This document shows, one piece after another, positions 1 through 6,159 of a DNA stretch of 6,291 nucleotides. The notes beneath the pieces are model-generated. The model saw only the letters and a list, made by a program, of their open reading frames with translations, had not been told where the DNA came from and did no database searches. Both the position numbers and the translations under genes were made by a program. The stretch lies in assembly GCA_017958705.1 (NCBI GenBank), contig JAGDCE010000285.1, positions 1 through 6,291 on the forward strand. The letters run 5' to 3'. The stretch comes from Clostridia bacterium. Its GTDB lineage: Bacteria; Bacillota; Clostridia; Oscillospirales; CAG-272. Position 1 is the stretch's first letter, and each line of letters begins with the position of its first letter.

Positions 1-185
1 AGAGTGGGTTTGTTTCTTCTTTATGTTGCCTCTCCCTCACGCGGCTTTTTGTTTTGCCTTGCACACAAAGGGATCGCTTACGCGACGTTCTTCCGGGGCC
101 TTGTGGCAGGAGTCTCCCGCCGCGAACTCGAGAGAGGTGGGGGTTCCCATAGGGACACCGGGATCGTTCACTCGTGCGTCTCAAC
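1..185. other. gene-free left flank
   Basis: I see no supportable gene here. The open frames that cross it lack a ribosome site, have low-complexity translations and run into the terminator of the neighbouring lipoprotein gene. Visible structure is limited to short hairpins: TCGC-TTAC-GCGA at 74-85, GGAG-T-CTCC at 109-117 and TCCC-ATA-GGGA at 145-155. The heptamer GGGATCG occurs twice (70-76 and 160-166), each time followed by a similar C/T/A-rich stretch. GCGGCTTTTT at 41-50 repeats the distal arm of the terminator at 202-210, so it may be a decayed terminator copy. The stretch may belong to a dispersed intergenic repeat, but that cannot be judged from one copy. Confidence 0.5.
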
Positions 186-213
186 AAGAAAAGCCGCTTT
201 CGCGGCTTTTCTT
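186..213 (-). terminator. intrinsic terminator of the radical SAM / glycosidase operon
   Basis: A 12-bp perfect stem (186-197 pairing with 202-213) closes a four-base loop. On the transcribed minus strand the core reads GCCGC-GAAA-GCGGC, a GNRA-type tetraloop, followed by UUUUCUUGUUG. The base of the stem overlaps two bases of the TAA stop codon (214-212) of the lipoprotein gene, so the hairpin starts directly at the end of translation. The position, stem and U-rich tail make this a clear rho-independent terminator. The A-rich other side could give weak termination in the opposite direction. Confidence 0.9.
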
Positions 214-2974
214 ATTCTGCGTCTCTGACTATGAGTACCGCTCTGTATCCGGGGACCTTTACCGGCGTTTTGCCGGACGCCTCGGTTACCGTGCAGTCGT
301 ACGGGTCGTATATCAGATACTTTCCTTCCTGCTCGACGTTTACTGATTTTGCGCTTTTTGTCGCGTTCGCAAGATACAGTATGCGCACGCCGTCGTCGGG
401 ACGGACGTATTCGGCGGCGTAAACGCCGTTTTTCGTCGAAAGGCCCATCGGCGGCGGGCAGAGCTGCAGCAGCTTGTCCGTCAGCACCCCTTTGAATACC
501 TTTCCGGAATACTCCTTGATCAAACGACCGAATTCCTCCGTGTCTCTTTCATCGTCACACATATCCGGCAGCGAATCGAGCCAGATCACGGCCCCGCCGG
601 ACCGCTCGAATTCTATGAGCTTCTTCATCGCCTCAGCGCTTATGACTCTGACCGACGGCATCACTATCACGGAATACTCCCCGAGCCCGACCTTCATTTT
701 GCCGCCGGAGATCTCCGCGGCGCCGACGCTCTGCACGTCGAGCACGGTGAAATCGAGTCCGGCTTTGATTATATCATAACACGTATCCTGCATCAGGCGG
801 TTTATCTTCGCCGCCTCGTCCGAGCCGCTGTAGTTGAAGTGATTTCCGGTCGCCGTATACGCGGCTCTGACCGCGTCGACCGGGTAAAAGACCGCGATCG
901 GCGTGTCGGTCGTACCGTATCCGAGCAGCGTGTTTATCCTGCCCTCGTACGTCGTGAAGAACTGCAGATCGGGCGCCGACATCGCTTCGTCGTAACAGAT
1001 CACCGTGTAAGTGTTCGCCCCGAAAAGCGACGTCAGCGACGCGCCGGCGACTGAATATTTGCGTTGATCCGAAAAGAACGGCGCACCGTCGACCGTGACC
1101 GGGGTGAATTCCAGATGTACGAGCCGTTTTCCCGCGTTCTTCGCGGCGGAGCTTACGTATTTGAGCCCCATGAAGCTGCCGATGTCGGTACCTTTCTGCA
1201 TCAGTCTGTCCGGCTCGACCTGAAGAACGTCGGCGCCCGGGATCGTCATCGTGCCGACGAGCTGCATGAAATCGCCGCCGTACGTCTCGATCTGCCGCTG
1301 GATGTTCTCCTCAAACAGCATGTGGCCGGAAAACGCGACTCCGTTCGCCTCGCACCAGTCCGCGATCTGCTCGAAATAAGCGATCCGGAACATCTCCGCC
1401 ACGGTCTGATAGAAATTGACCCGCACGAGTCTGTCGTGCGCCGTGTCTCCGTCGAACAGCGAATAAAGCTCCGCCGTCACGTCGTAGCCGTGCATCTCAT
1501 TAAACTTTTCGGGCAGTTTGTCGGTCCAGACGACATAATCCTTCGCGTCGCGGTTGCCGAGCTGCGGCTCGTCCGTGAAAAACGCTTCAACTATATCGAA
1601 CGCGTCGCCCATCTTGTCCCTGTACTTTACGTACGTCGTCTGTATGAATCGCGCGACCGCGTCGGGATTGAGCAGATCGACGTCGCGCAGCGTCGAAAAA
1701 TCGGTCGGATCCTCCTTGCCGCGATTCGTTATCCGGTGCGCGTAAACGTACATCGTATAAGCGCCGGTGTGCTTCGCCTTAACCGTCTTCCCGTCCGTCG
1801 CAAGCGGCGTCGTTTTGCCGCCGGAGACGAGGTCCGCGCCGGCTATGCCTATATATCCCGACGGCAGACTGTAGTCAATATCGCCCTGTCCTTTGACTTT
1901 CAGCAGCTCGATCCCGGTCGCCTCGAATTCGTCGTGACCCTCGAGCACCTGACCGAACGCCTTTCCGCTCGGCCACTGATACTCATCGTATATCCACATG
2001 TGCATCCCGATGCCGTGAGCGTATTCGTACGCTTTTTTCAGATTTTCGAACTGCGCGTCGTCTTTCAGATAGTTCATATCGAATTTGACGTTCGTGACGA
2101 TGCCGCCGTATCCGTTGTTCTTCAGCTTGTTTATCGGGAATTCGTATATGCCTGTCTCAAAGCCGTAGAGCAGCTTTTTCGGTTTGAAAGCGTTGTCCGG
2201 CTCGGCGAACTCCGCACCTCTGTAATATGCGGAAAGATCCGGGACCTCCGTATGCTGCGGCGTGCTGCGCGGCATTTCCTTGAATTCGTCCGCCTGCTTT
2301 TTCGTCTTGAAGAACGCATACCAGTGGATTATGAAGACGTCGTCGGTGCTGCAGTCGTTTTCGAACATATCCATGCGCAGATGCGTGTAATTGCCCGTCG
2401 TCGGGCTGTCGCCGGCGGCGACGAAAAGCACGCTCGACATCTTCTGCAGGTCGAGCACGATTATCCTCTCGCCCGTGCCTCCGTAAGAAAATCTGTACGT
2501 CGGATACGAGCCCGGGTCCTTCAATCCGTCGGTCTTGTATCTTATGTCGCCTTTCAGATCGGATTTCGACGTGTAAAGGCTGATGACGAAATACGGATAA
2601 TCGTCGATACTGAATTTTCCCTCCGGGACCGGCAGCGTCATATACGGATCGAAGCAGTATTTCGGCTCCGCGCCGGATTGAATGAATTTTACGAGCATGC
2701 CGTCGCCCGTATACTCTGTATTGACGTTGTAAAGGTTCGAGCAGGCGTATACGTTCCGCTCGTCCGCGAAATCAATGTAATAATCGGGCAGCTGAGGTTT
2801 TTCCTCCGGCGTCTCCGTCACGGCTTCCGCCGTCGTCTCCTCCGTCACGGTGGAGGTGTCGCCGGTTGTGACCGGCGCTTCGGTCCCGCTCTCCGTTCCG
2901 GTCCCGGTATCGGCGCCGCAGCCGAGCAGCAGAGCCGCCGCGATCAGAAGCAATAATGAAATGAGTTTTTTCAT
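212..2974 (-). CDS. secreted lipoprotein, GH106-like glycoside hydrolase
   Basis: This 920-residue protein is probably a surface-anchored glycosidase. The start chosen is the ATG at 2974: it has AAAGGA six bases upstream, begins a classic signal peptide (MKKLISLLLL...), and a lipobox LLGC places the lipidated Cys at residue 19. A longer reading from 3058 only adds sequence inside the upstream gene. Residues 20-65 form a Thr/Glu-rich linker and about 66-250 probably form a beta-sandwich. From about 265 a barrel-type catalytic region resembles GH106 (alpha-L-rhamnosidase-type) enzymes. It has MWIYDEYQWPSG (326-337), FFTDEPQ (465-471) and SGHMLFEEN (549-557), which offer the acidic candidates D330/E331, D468/E469 and E555/E556. 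Residues 690-840 (IAVFYP at 693-698, GGAVIWLDS at 793) resemble the amidotransferase-like fold seen in GH42-type enzymes, and a small beta domain ends the protein. The substrate is unknown; family placement rests on motif memory. It is the second gene of its operon, overlapping the first by ATGA. Confidence 0.72.
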   Translation of the reverse strand: MKKLISLLLLIAAALLLGCGADTGTGTESGTEAPVTTGDTSTVTEETTAEAVTETPEEKPQLPDYYIDFADERNVYACSNLYNVNTEYTGDGMLVKFIQSGAEPKYCFDPYMTLPVPEGKFSIDDYPYFVISLYTSKSDLKGDIRYKTDGLKDPGSYPTYRFSYGGTGERIIVLDLQKMSSVLFVAAGDSPTTGNYTHLRMDMFENDCSTDDVFIIHWYAFFKTKKQADEFKEMPRSTPQHTEVPDLSAYYRGAEFAEPDNAFKPKKLLYGFETGIYEFPINKLKNNGYGGIVTNVKFDMNYLKDDAQFENLKKAYEYAHGIGMHMWIYDEYQWPSGKAFGQVLEGHDEFEATGIELLKVKGQGDIDYSLPSGYIGIAGADLVSGGKTTPLATDGKTVKAKHTGAYTMYVYAHRITNRGKEDPTDFSTLRDVDLLNPDAVARFIQTTYVKYRDKMGDAFDIVEAFFTDEPQLGNRDAKDYVVWTDKLPEKFNEMHGYDVTAELYSLFDGDTAHDRLVRVNFYQTVAEMFRIAYFEQIADWCEANGVAFSGHMLFEENIQRQIETYGGDFMQLVGTMTIPGADVLQVEPDRLMQKGTDIGSFMGLKYVSSAAKNAGKRLVHLEFTPVTVDGAPFFSDQRKYSVAGASLTSLFGANTYTVICYDEAMSAPDLQFFTTYEGRINTLLGYGTTDTPIAVFYPVDAVRAAYTATGNHFNYSGSDEAAKINRLMQDTCYDIIKAGLDFTVLDVQSVGAAEISGGKMKVGLGEYSVIVMPSVRVISAEAMKKLIEFERSGGAVIWLDSLPDMCDDERDTEEFGRLIKEYSGKVFKGVLTDKLLQLCPPPMGLSTKNGVYAAEYVRPDDGVRILYLANATKSAKSVNVEQEGKYLIYDPYDCTVTEASGKTPVKVPGYRAVLIVRDAE

Positions 2975-3918
2975 CTGTATTCCTTTCCCTGCCAGAGCCT
3001 GTTTTCGTACATGTATTTGTCTATTTCGTTCAGCACGCACACTTTTTTGCGGATCCACTCCGGCGCTATAAGCGAGTCGCCCGGTGCGTCGCCGGTCAGC
3101 CTGCCTATAACCGTCTCCGGCGGCAGAAGCGTCAGCTGAGACGCCGTTATGCGGACGTATTCGCCGCGGTCGGGGAGGCTGATCTTCCCGGCGCGGTACA
3201 TTTCCGCAGCGGCGGTGCCCTCGATTATATAAAGCATGTGTATCTTCATCATATCCGGATTCAGCGACGCGCAGAAGCGCGCGGTCGACAACATCTGATC
3301 CGCGTCCTCACCGGGCAGACCGTTTATTATGTGTATGCACCGTCTGACCGGCAGCCGCGAAAGCGACTCGTACCCGCGCAAAAAATCGCCGGTGGTCATG
3401 CAGCGGTTTATCAGCGCCGCCGTCCGGTCCGAGGCGGTCTGCAGTCCGAGCTCGACGTAAACGTCGGTTACGGAGGACAGCTCTTCGAGCACCGACAGGA
3501 TCGCGTCGGAAAGGCAGTCCGCCCGCGTTGCGATGCTGACGGCGACGGCGCCGGGGTACGACGCCGCCTCGAAATACTTTTCGCGCAGATAACGCGGGTC
3601 GCCGTAAGTGTTCGAATGCGCCTGAAAGTACGGGATATAGCCGACGTCGCCCCATTTGCCGCGGATCAGAGAAGCCGCGGTGTCAAGCTGATCTCTGACC
3701 GGAAGCGTCGGCGGTGCGGCGAAATCTCCGGCGCCTCTGCCCGAGCAGTAGATACAGCCGCCGGACCCGAGCGTACCGTCGATGTTCGGGCATCCGAGCC
3801 CGAGGTCGATCGGGAGTTTCGCGCATTTTCTGCCGTACGTATGCTTCGTGAAATAGTCGAAGGTCAGGTATCTTTTGTTGTTGTCCGAATACGGATAAGG
3901 GTTCTTTTCCTGTTTCAT
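2971..3918 (-). CDS. radical SAM protein, YhcC/TIGR01212 type
   Basis: This 315-residue cytoplasmic protein belongs to the radical SAM superfamily, whose members use a 4Fe-4S cluster and S-adenosylmethionine to make a 5'-deoxyadenosyl radical. The cluster cysteines are C43, C55 and C58 in GCPNIDGTLGSGGCIYC, the arrangement typical of the TIGR01212/YhcC family. Other family landmarks are NKRYLTFDYF (14-23), YFQAHSNTYG (97-106), VELGLQT (155-161) and HIINGLPGE (196-204). The length agrees with E. coli YhcC, about 309 residues. The family's substrate is not firmly established; a link to tRNA or other RNA modification is often supposed. I chose the ATG at 3918, since family proteins start just before the NKRY block. 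In-frame ATGs at 3924 and 3963 also exist, but the first overlaps the -10 box and the second lies upstream of the -35 box. No ribosome site is visible. Its TGA stop overlaps the start of the lipoprotein gene. Confidence 0.88.
   Translation of the reverse strand: MKQEKNPYPYSDNNKRYLTFDYFTKHTYGRKCAKLPIDLGLGCPNIDGTLGSGGCIYCSGRGAGDFAAPPTLPVRDQLDTAASLIRGKWGDVGYIPYFQAHSNTYGDPRYLREKYFEAASYPGAVAVSIATRADCLSDAILSVLEELSSVTDVYVELGLQTASDRTAALINRCMTTGDFLRGYESLSRLPVRRCIHIINGLPGEDADQMLSTARFCASLNPDMMKIHMLYIIEGTAAAEMYRAGKISLPDRGEYVRITASQLTLLPPETVIGRLTGDAPGDSLIAPEWIRKKVCVLNEIDKYMYENRLWQGKEYR
2975..2990 (-). promoter_or_regulatory. ribosome binding site and ATGA coupling junction
   Basis: On the minus strand, AGGGAAAGGA (2990-2981) stands six bases before the lipoprotein ATG at 2974. 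The same ATG overlaps the upstream TGA stop as ATGA (2974-2971). This fixes the start of the lipoprotein gene and suggests that ribosomes ending the radical SAM gene can re-initiate here. Confidence 0.85.
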
Positions 3919-3924
3919 AATCAT

Positions 3925-3953
3925 ATGATAACAGACAAATATGATAAAGTCAA
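3925..3953 (-). promoter_or_regulatory. sigma-70-type promoter for the radical SAM operon
   Basis: On the minus strand a -35 box TTGACT (3953-3948) is followed by exactly 17 bases and a -10 box TATCAT (3930-3925). Counting the usual six bases after the -10 places +1 at 3918, the A of the chosen ATG, so the transcript should have no leader. The -35 box lies back to back with that of the plus-strand promoter. A 10-bp palindrome ATCATATGAT (3920-3929) covers the downstream part of the -10 box and could be an operator, though AT-rich palindromes arise easily. Confidence 0.75.
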
Positions 3954-3961
3954 GACTTGAC
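3949..3961. promoter_or_regulatory. palindrome shared by the two -35 boxes
   Basis: GTCAAG-A-CTTGAC is a 13-bp perfect inverted repeat around a single central A. Each arm supplies most of one -35 box, one for each divergent promoter. Two polymerases probably cannot sit here at once, and a dimeric regulator could bind the site. Whether it is a true operator or only the result of two abutting consensus boxes cannot be decided from one copy. Confidence 0.55.
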
Positions 3962-3985
3962 AAGATTTATTTTATGTGATAGAAT
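3957..3985 (+). promoter_or_regulatory. strong extended -10 promoter for the plus-strand lipoprotein
   Basis: A perfect -35 TTGACA (3957-3962), a 17-bp spacer and TAGAAT (3980-3985) preceded by TGA (extended -10 TGn) form a near-consensus sigma-70-type promoter. The predicted +1 is near 3992, giving a leader of about 23 bases. Directly after +1 lies the perfect palindrome TTCGATCGAA (3994-4003), which touches the ribosome site and is a candidate operator. Confidence 0.85.
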
Positions 3986-4001
3986 AAGCGCAGTTCGATC
4001 G

Positions 4002-4007
4002 AAAGGA
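4002..4007 (+). promoter_or_regulatory. ribosome binding site
   Basis: AAAGGA stands seven bases before the ATG at 4015 and fixes the start of the plus-strand lipoprotein gene. Its first As belong to the palindrome TTCGATCGAA, so a protein bound there would also cover the site in DNA. Confidence 0.85.
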
Positions 4008-4014
4008 AAAAGCA

Positions 4015-6003
4015 ATGAAAAAACTCAGTATAATATCTTTCCTGCTCACTTTATGCATATGTATACCGTTCGCGGCCGGCTGCGGAACGACGCCGGAGAC
4101 GACGGACACGACGGCGCCCGGGATCACGGACACCGTGCCGGATGAGTCCGCGACGGAGCCGGTGACGACGGAAGATGAAAAGTACGATCCCGCGCTCGAC
4201 ATAAGCGCGCTCGAAAAGGATGAGGACGGAAACGTCCCCGTCAAGGAGATCGACCCCGGGCTGCTTGTCGGCGTTGACGGGCTCGGCAGAGTCCTTCTCA
4301 CCAACGCCGAGGTCGGCGGAGTGCGCGAGAACAAGACCGTCGGTATTTTCTATTCGTCGTGGCACGGGACGTTCGCCGAGGACGGTTACGTCGCGGTCAA
4401 CAACCAGGAGATACTCGACAAGTATCCCGATATCGACATAAACAACTTCAACGACAAGCGCTGGAGCACGGCTCATTATCATTTCTGGAACGAGCCGATT
4501 TACGGATATTACAGCGGCAACGACGAATGGGTCATCAGACGCCAGGCGGAGATGCTGGCTGACGCCGGCGTCGACTGCATAATCTGCGACAACACGAACG
4601 GCGCGTTTACGTGGCTGACCACGGCGAAAAAACTGATGAAAGTCTTCCACGAGGCGAGAGTCGACGGCGTCAAGGCACCCACGGTCACGTTCTTGCTGCC
4701 GTTCGGCGCGACTGACGGAGCGAGAAAACAGATCAACGAGCTGTACGAGAACATATACAAGGCGGAATTTTATCCGGATTCCTGGACGATGCTCGACGGC
4801 AAGCCGCTGCTTATCGCATACAAAAGCTGTCTTGACCGCAAAGCCGAGAATTACAAGGATATAACGAAGTTCTTCACGTGGAGAGAGGGTCAGCCGGATT
4901 ATCTCGCGAAACAGTCCGGCTCCGGTCAGTGGGGCTGGCTGTCGGTATATCCGCAGGCGACATATAAAGCGAAGCTGAAGGACGAACAGATCGAGGAGAT
5001 AACCGTCGGCGTGGCACAGAACCACGACTACGTCCGTCACGTTATAACCGCGATGAACGGCAACAACGTGACCGACAGGACGTACACGTCAAAGGGTTAT
5101 GACGAAAGACCCGACGCCGAGCTTTACGGCGCAAACTTTGAGGAGCAGTTCGAATACGCGCTCACGGTCGACCCGAAGTTCATATTCATAACGGGCTGGA
5201 ACGAATGGGTCGCGATAAGGCAGTCGAGCTGGCCGCCCGCGGGCGGAAACACTCCGTCGATCCGCAACGCGTTCGCCGACCAGTTCAGCGACAAGGCGAG
5301 CCGCGACATAGAGCCGTCAAAGGGCAGACTGAAGGACCATTACTATTATCAGATGGTCAACTTCATAAGAAGATACAAAGGCGTCAACGCCCTGCCCGAA
5401 GCGTCTGGCGCAAAGACGGTCGATATTTACGGCGGCTTCGGCCAGTGGGCAAAAGTATACCCCGAATACAATACGTATCAGGGCAACACCGGCAAACGCG
5501 CCGCGCTCGGGTACGTCGATCCTGCGACGAACTCAAGATTCAAATATAAGGACGACAGCGGAAGAAACGACCTGTACGACGCGAAGGTCGCGCAGGACGG
5601 CGAATACGTCTATTTCATGGTCCGCTGCGTTGACGACATAACGCCGTATACGGACGAGAACTGGATGAGGCTTTATATCGACGTCTCGGATACGGAGAAG
5701 AACTGGGAAACGTTCGACTTCGTACTGAACAAGACGACGCCGAAGGACGAACACACCGCGGTGCTCGAATCGTTTACCGGAGAGGGATTTGAAACGGCGG
5801 TCGTGTGTGACGTCGAGTACAACGTCGCGGGAAACGTGCTAACGGTAAAGATACCGCGCTCCGCGCTCGGGATCGGCGACGGTCAGTTCACGCTCGATTT
5901 CAAATGGGCGGATAACTCCGCCGACGGCGATATCATGGACTTCTATACAAAAGGCGACGCAGCTCCCGGCGGACGCTTTAAGTTCAGATACACTTCCAAA
6001 TGA
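4015..6003 (+). CDS. secreted lipoprotein, GH99/GH71-like barrel plus CBM9-like domain
   Basis: This 662-residue protein is probably a surface-anchored glycan-active enzyme. A signal peptide ends in a lipobox FAAGC with the lipidated Cys at residue 23, followed by a Thr/Glu/Asp-rich linker to about residue 55. Residues 107-455 look like a TIM barrel of the GH71/GH99/WbsX-like kind: GIFYSSWHG (110-118), the barrel-strand motif HYHFWNEP (154-161), DAGVDCIICDNTNG (183-196) and TGWNEW (393-398), where E397 is the best catalytic candidate. Residues 467-660 resemble a family 9 carbohydrate-binding or DOMON-like beta-sandwich, with YVYFMVRCVDD (531-541) and NWMRLYID (549-556). The gene has its own strong promoter and terminator and is divergent from the other glycosidase-like lipoprotein, so both may act on one glycan. 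The exact family and substrate are unknown; endo-action on mannan- or glucan-like chains is possible but not shown. It ends in tandem stops TGA TAA. Confidence 0.75.
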   Translation: MKKLSIISFLLTLCICIPFAAGCGTTPETTDTTAPGITDTVPDESATEPVTTEDEKYDPALDISALEKDEDGNVPVKEIDPGLLVGVDGLGRVLLTNAEVGGVRENKTVGIFYSSWHGTFAEDGYVAVNNQEILDKYPDIDINNFNDKRWSTAHYHFWNEPIYGYYSGNDEWVIRRQAEMLADAGVDCIICDNTNGAFTWLTTAKKLMKVFHEARVDGVKAPTVTFLLPFGATDGARKQINELYENIYKAEFYPDSWTMLDGKPLLIAYKSCLDRKAENYKDITKFFTWREGQPDYLAKQSGSGQWGWLSVYPQATYKAKLKDEQIEEITVGVAQNHDYVRHVITAMNGNNVTDRTYTSKGYDERPDAELYGANFEEQFEYALTVDPKFIFITGWNEWVAIRQSSWPPAGGNTPSIRNAFADQFSDKASRDIEPSKGRLKDHYYYQMVNFIRRYKGVNALPEASGAKTVDIYGGFGQWAKVYPEYNTYQGNTGKRAALGYVDPATNSRFKYKDDSGRNDLYDAKVAQDGEYVYFMVRCVDDITPYTDENWMRLYIDVSDTEKNWETFDFVLNKTTPKDEHTAVLESFTGEGFETAVVCDVEYNVAGNVLTVKIPRSALGIGDGQFTLDFKWADNSADGDIMDFYTKGDAAPGGRFKFRYTSK

Positions 6004-6016
6004 TAAGTAAAAACTC

Positions 6017-6044
6017 AGGCTGCCGCAGCTGCGGCAGCCTTTTT
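6017..6044 (+). terminator. intrinsic terminator of the plus-strand lipoprotein
   Basis: A 24-bp perfect palindrome (6017-6040) lies 13 bases after the stop codon and leads into a T-run (6040-6044). The RNA hairpin would be a GC-rich stem of about ten pairs with central AGCU as loop. An A-run (6009-6013) stands on the left side, so it may also work in the other direction and insulate the gene from the right flank. Confidence 0.9.
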
Positions 6045-6066
6045 CAGATAAAAGGTAAGAGAGAAC

Positions 6067-6083
6067 AGTGAATAGTGAATAGT
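6067..6083. repeat. short tandem repeat of AGTGAAT
   Basis: The heptamer AGTGAAT occurs twice in perfect tandem (6067-6073, 6074-6080) and a third copy begins (AGT, 6081-6083). It lies at the junction between the terminator and the GC-rich right flank, as if it marked the left border of that element. Two full copies are a small sample. Confidence 0.55.
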
Positions 6084-6086
6084 TTC

Positions 6087-6141
6087 GGAGTCCCTCCGGG
6101 ACGTTCCGTGCGCCTCGTTCCTCGGCGCTTTTGGGGACTCC
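6087..6141. repeat. nested inverted repeat
   Basis: GGAGTCCC (6087-6094) pairs with GGGACTCC (6134-6141). Inside lies a second stem, GCGCC (6110-6114) with GGCGC (6124-6128). An alternative local hairpin GTCCC-TCC-GGGAC (6090-6102) competes with the outer stem. The structure has no T-run behind it, so it is not a normal terminator. Confidence 0.5.
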
Positions 6142-6159
6142 CCGCCCCCCACTACCGCC

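Noticed and set aside
4..346. Small plus-strand open frames in the left flank
   Set aside because: No ribosome site, low-complexity translation, and they read through the terminator into the antisense of the lipoprotein gene.
1064..2956. A 630-codon open frame on the plus strand, opposite the GH106-like gene
   Set aside because: It has no ribosome site, an Arg/Val-rich composition typical of the complement of a GC-rich gene, and lies wholly antisense to a protein with clear domains and a signal peptide.
2975..3058. A 28-residue N-terminal extension of the GH106-like lipoprotein
   Set aside because: It overlaps the radical SAM gene, and would bury the signal peptide inside the protein; the ATG at 2974 has its own ribosome site.
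3238..3960. A 240-codon plus-strand frame opposite the radical SAM gene
   Set aside because: Arg-rich translation with no recognisable domain, and fully antisense to a well-supported family protein.
3919..3963. A 15-residue N-terminal extension of the radical SAM protein
   Set aside because: The extension runs through the -35 and -10 boxes of the gene's own promoter and has no ribosome site.
4051..5040. A 329-codon minus-strand frame opposite the plus-strand lipoprotein
   Set aside because: Arg/Val-rich shadow of a real gene; no ribosome site and no recognisable motif.
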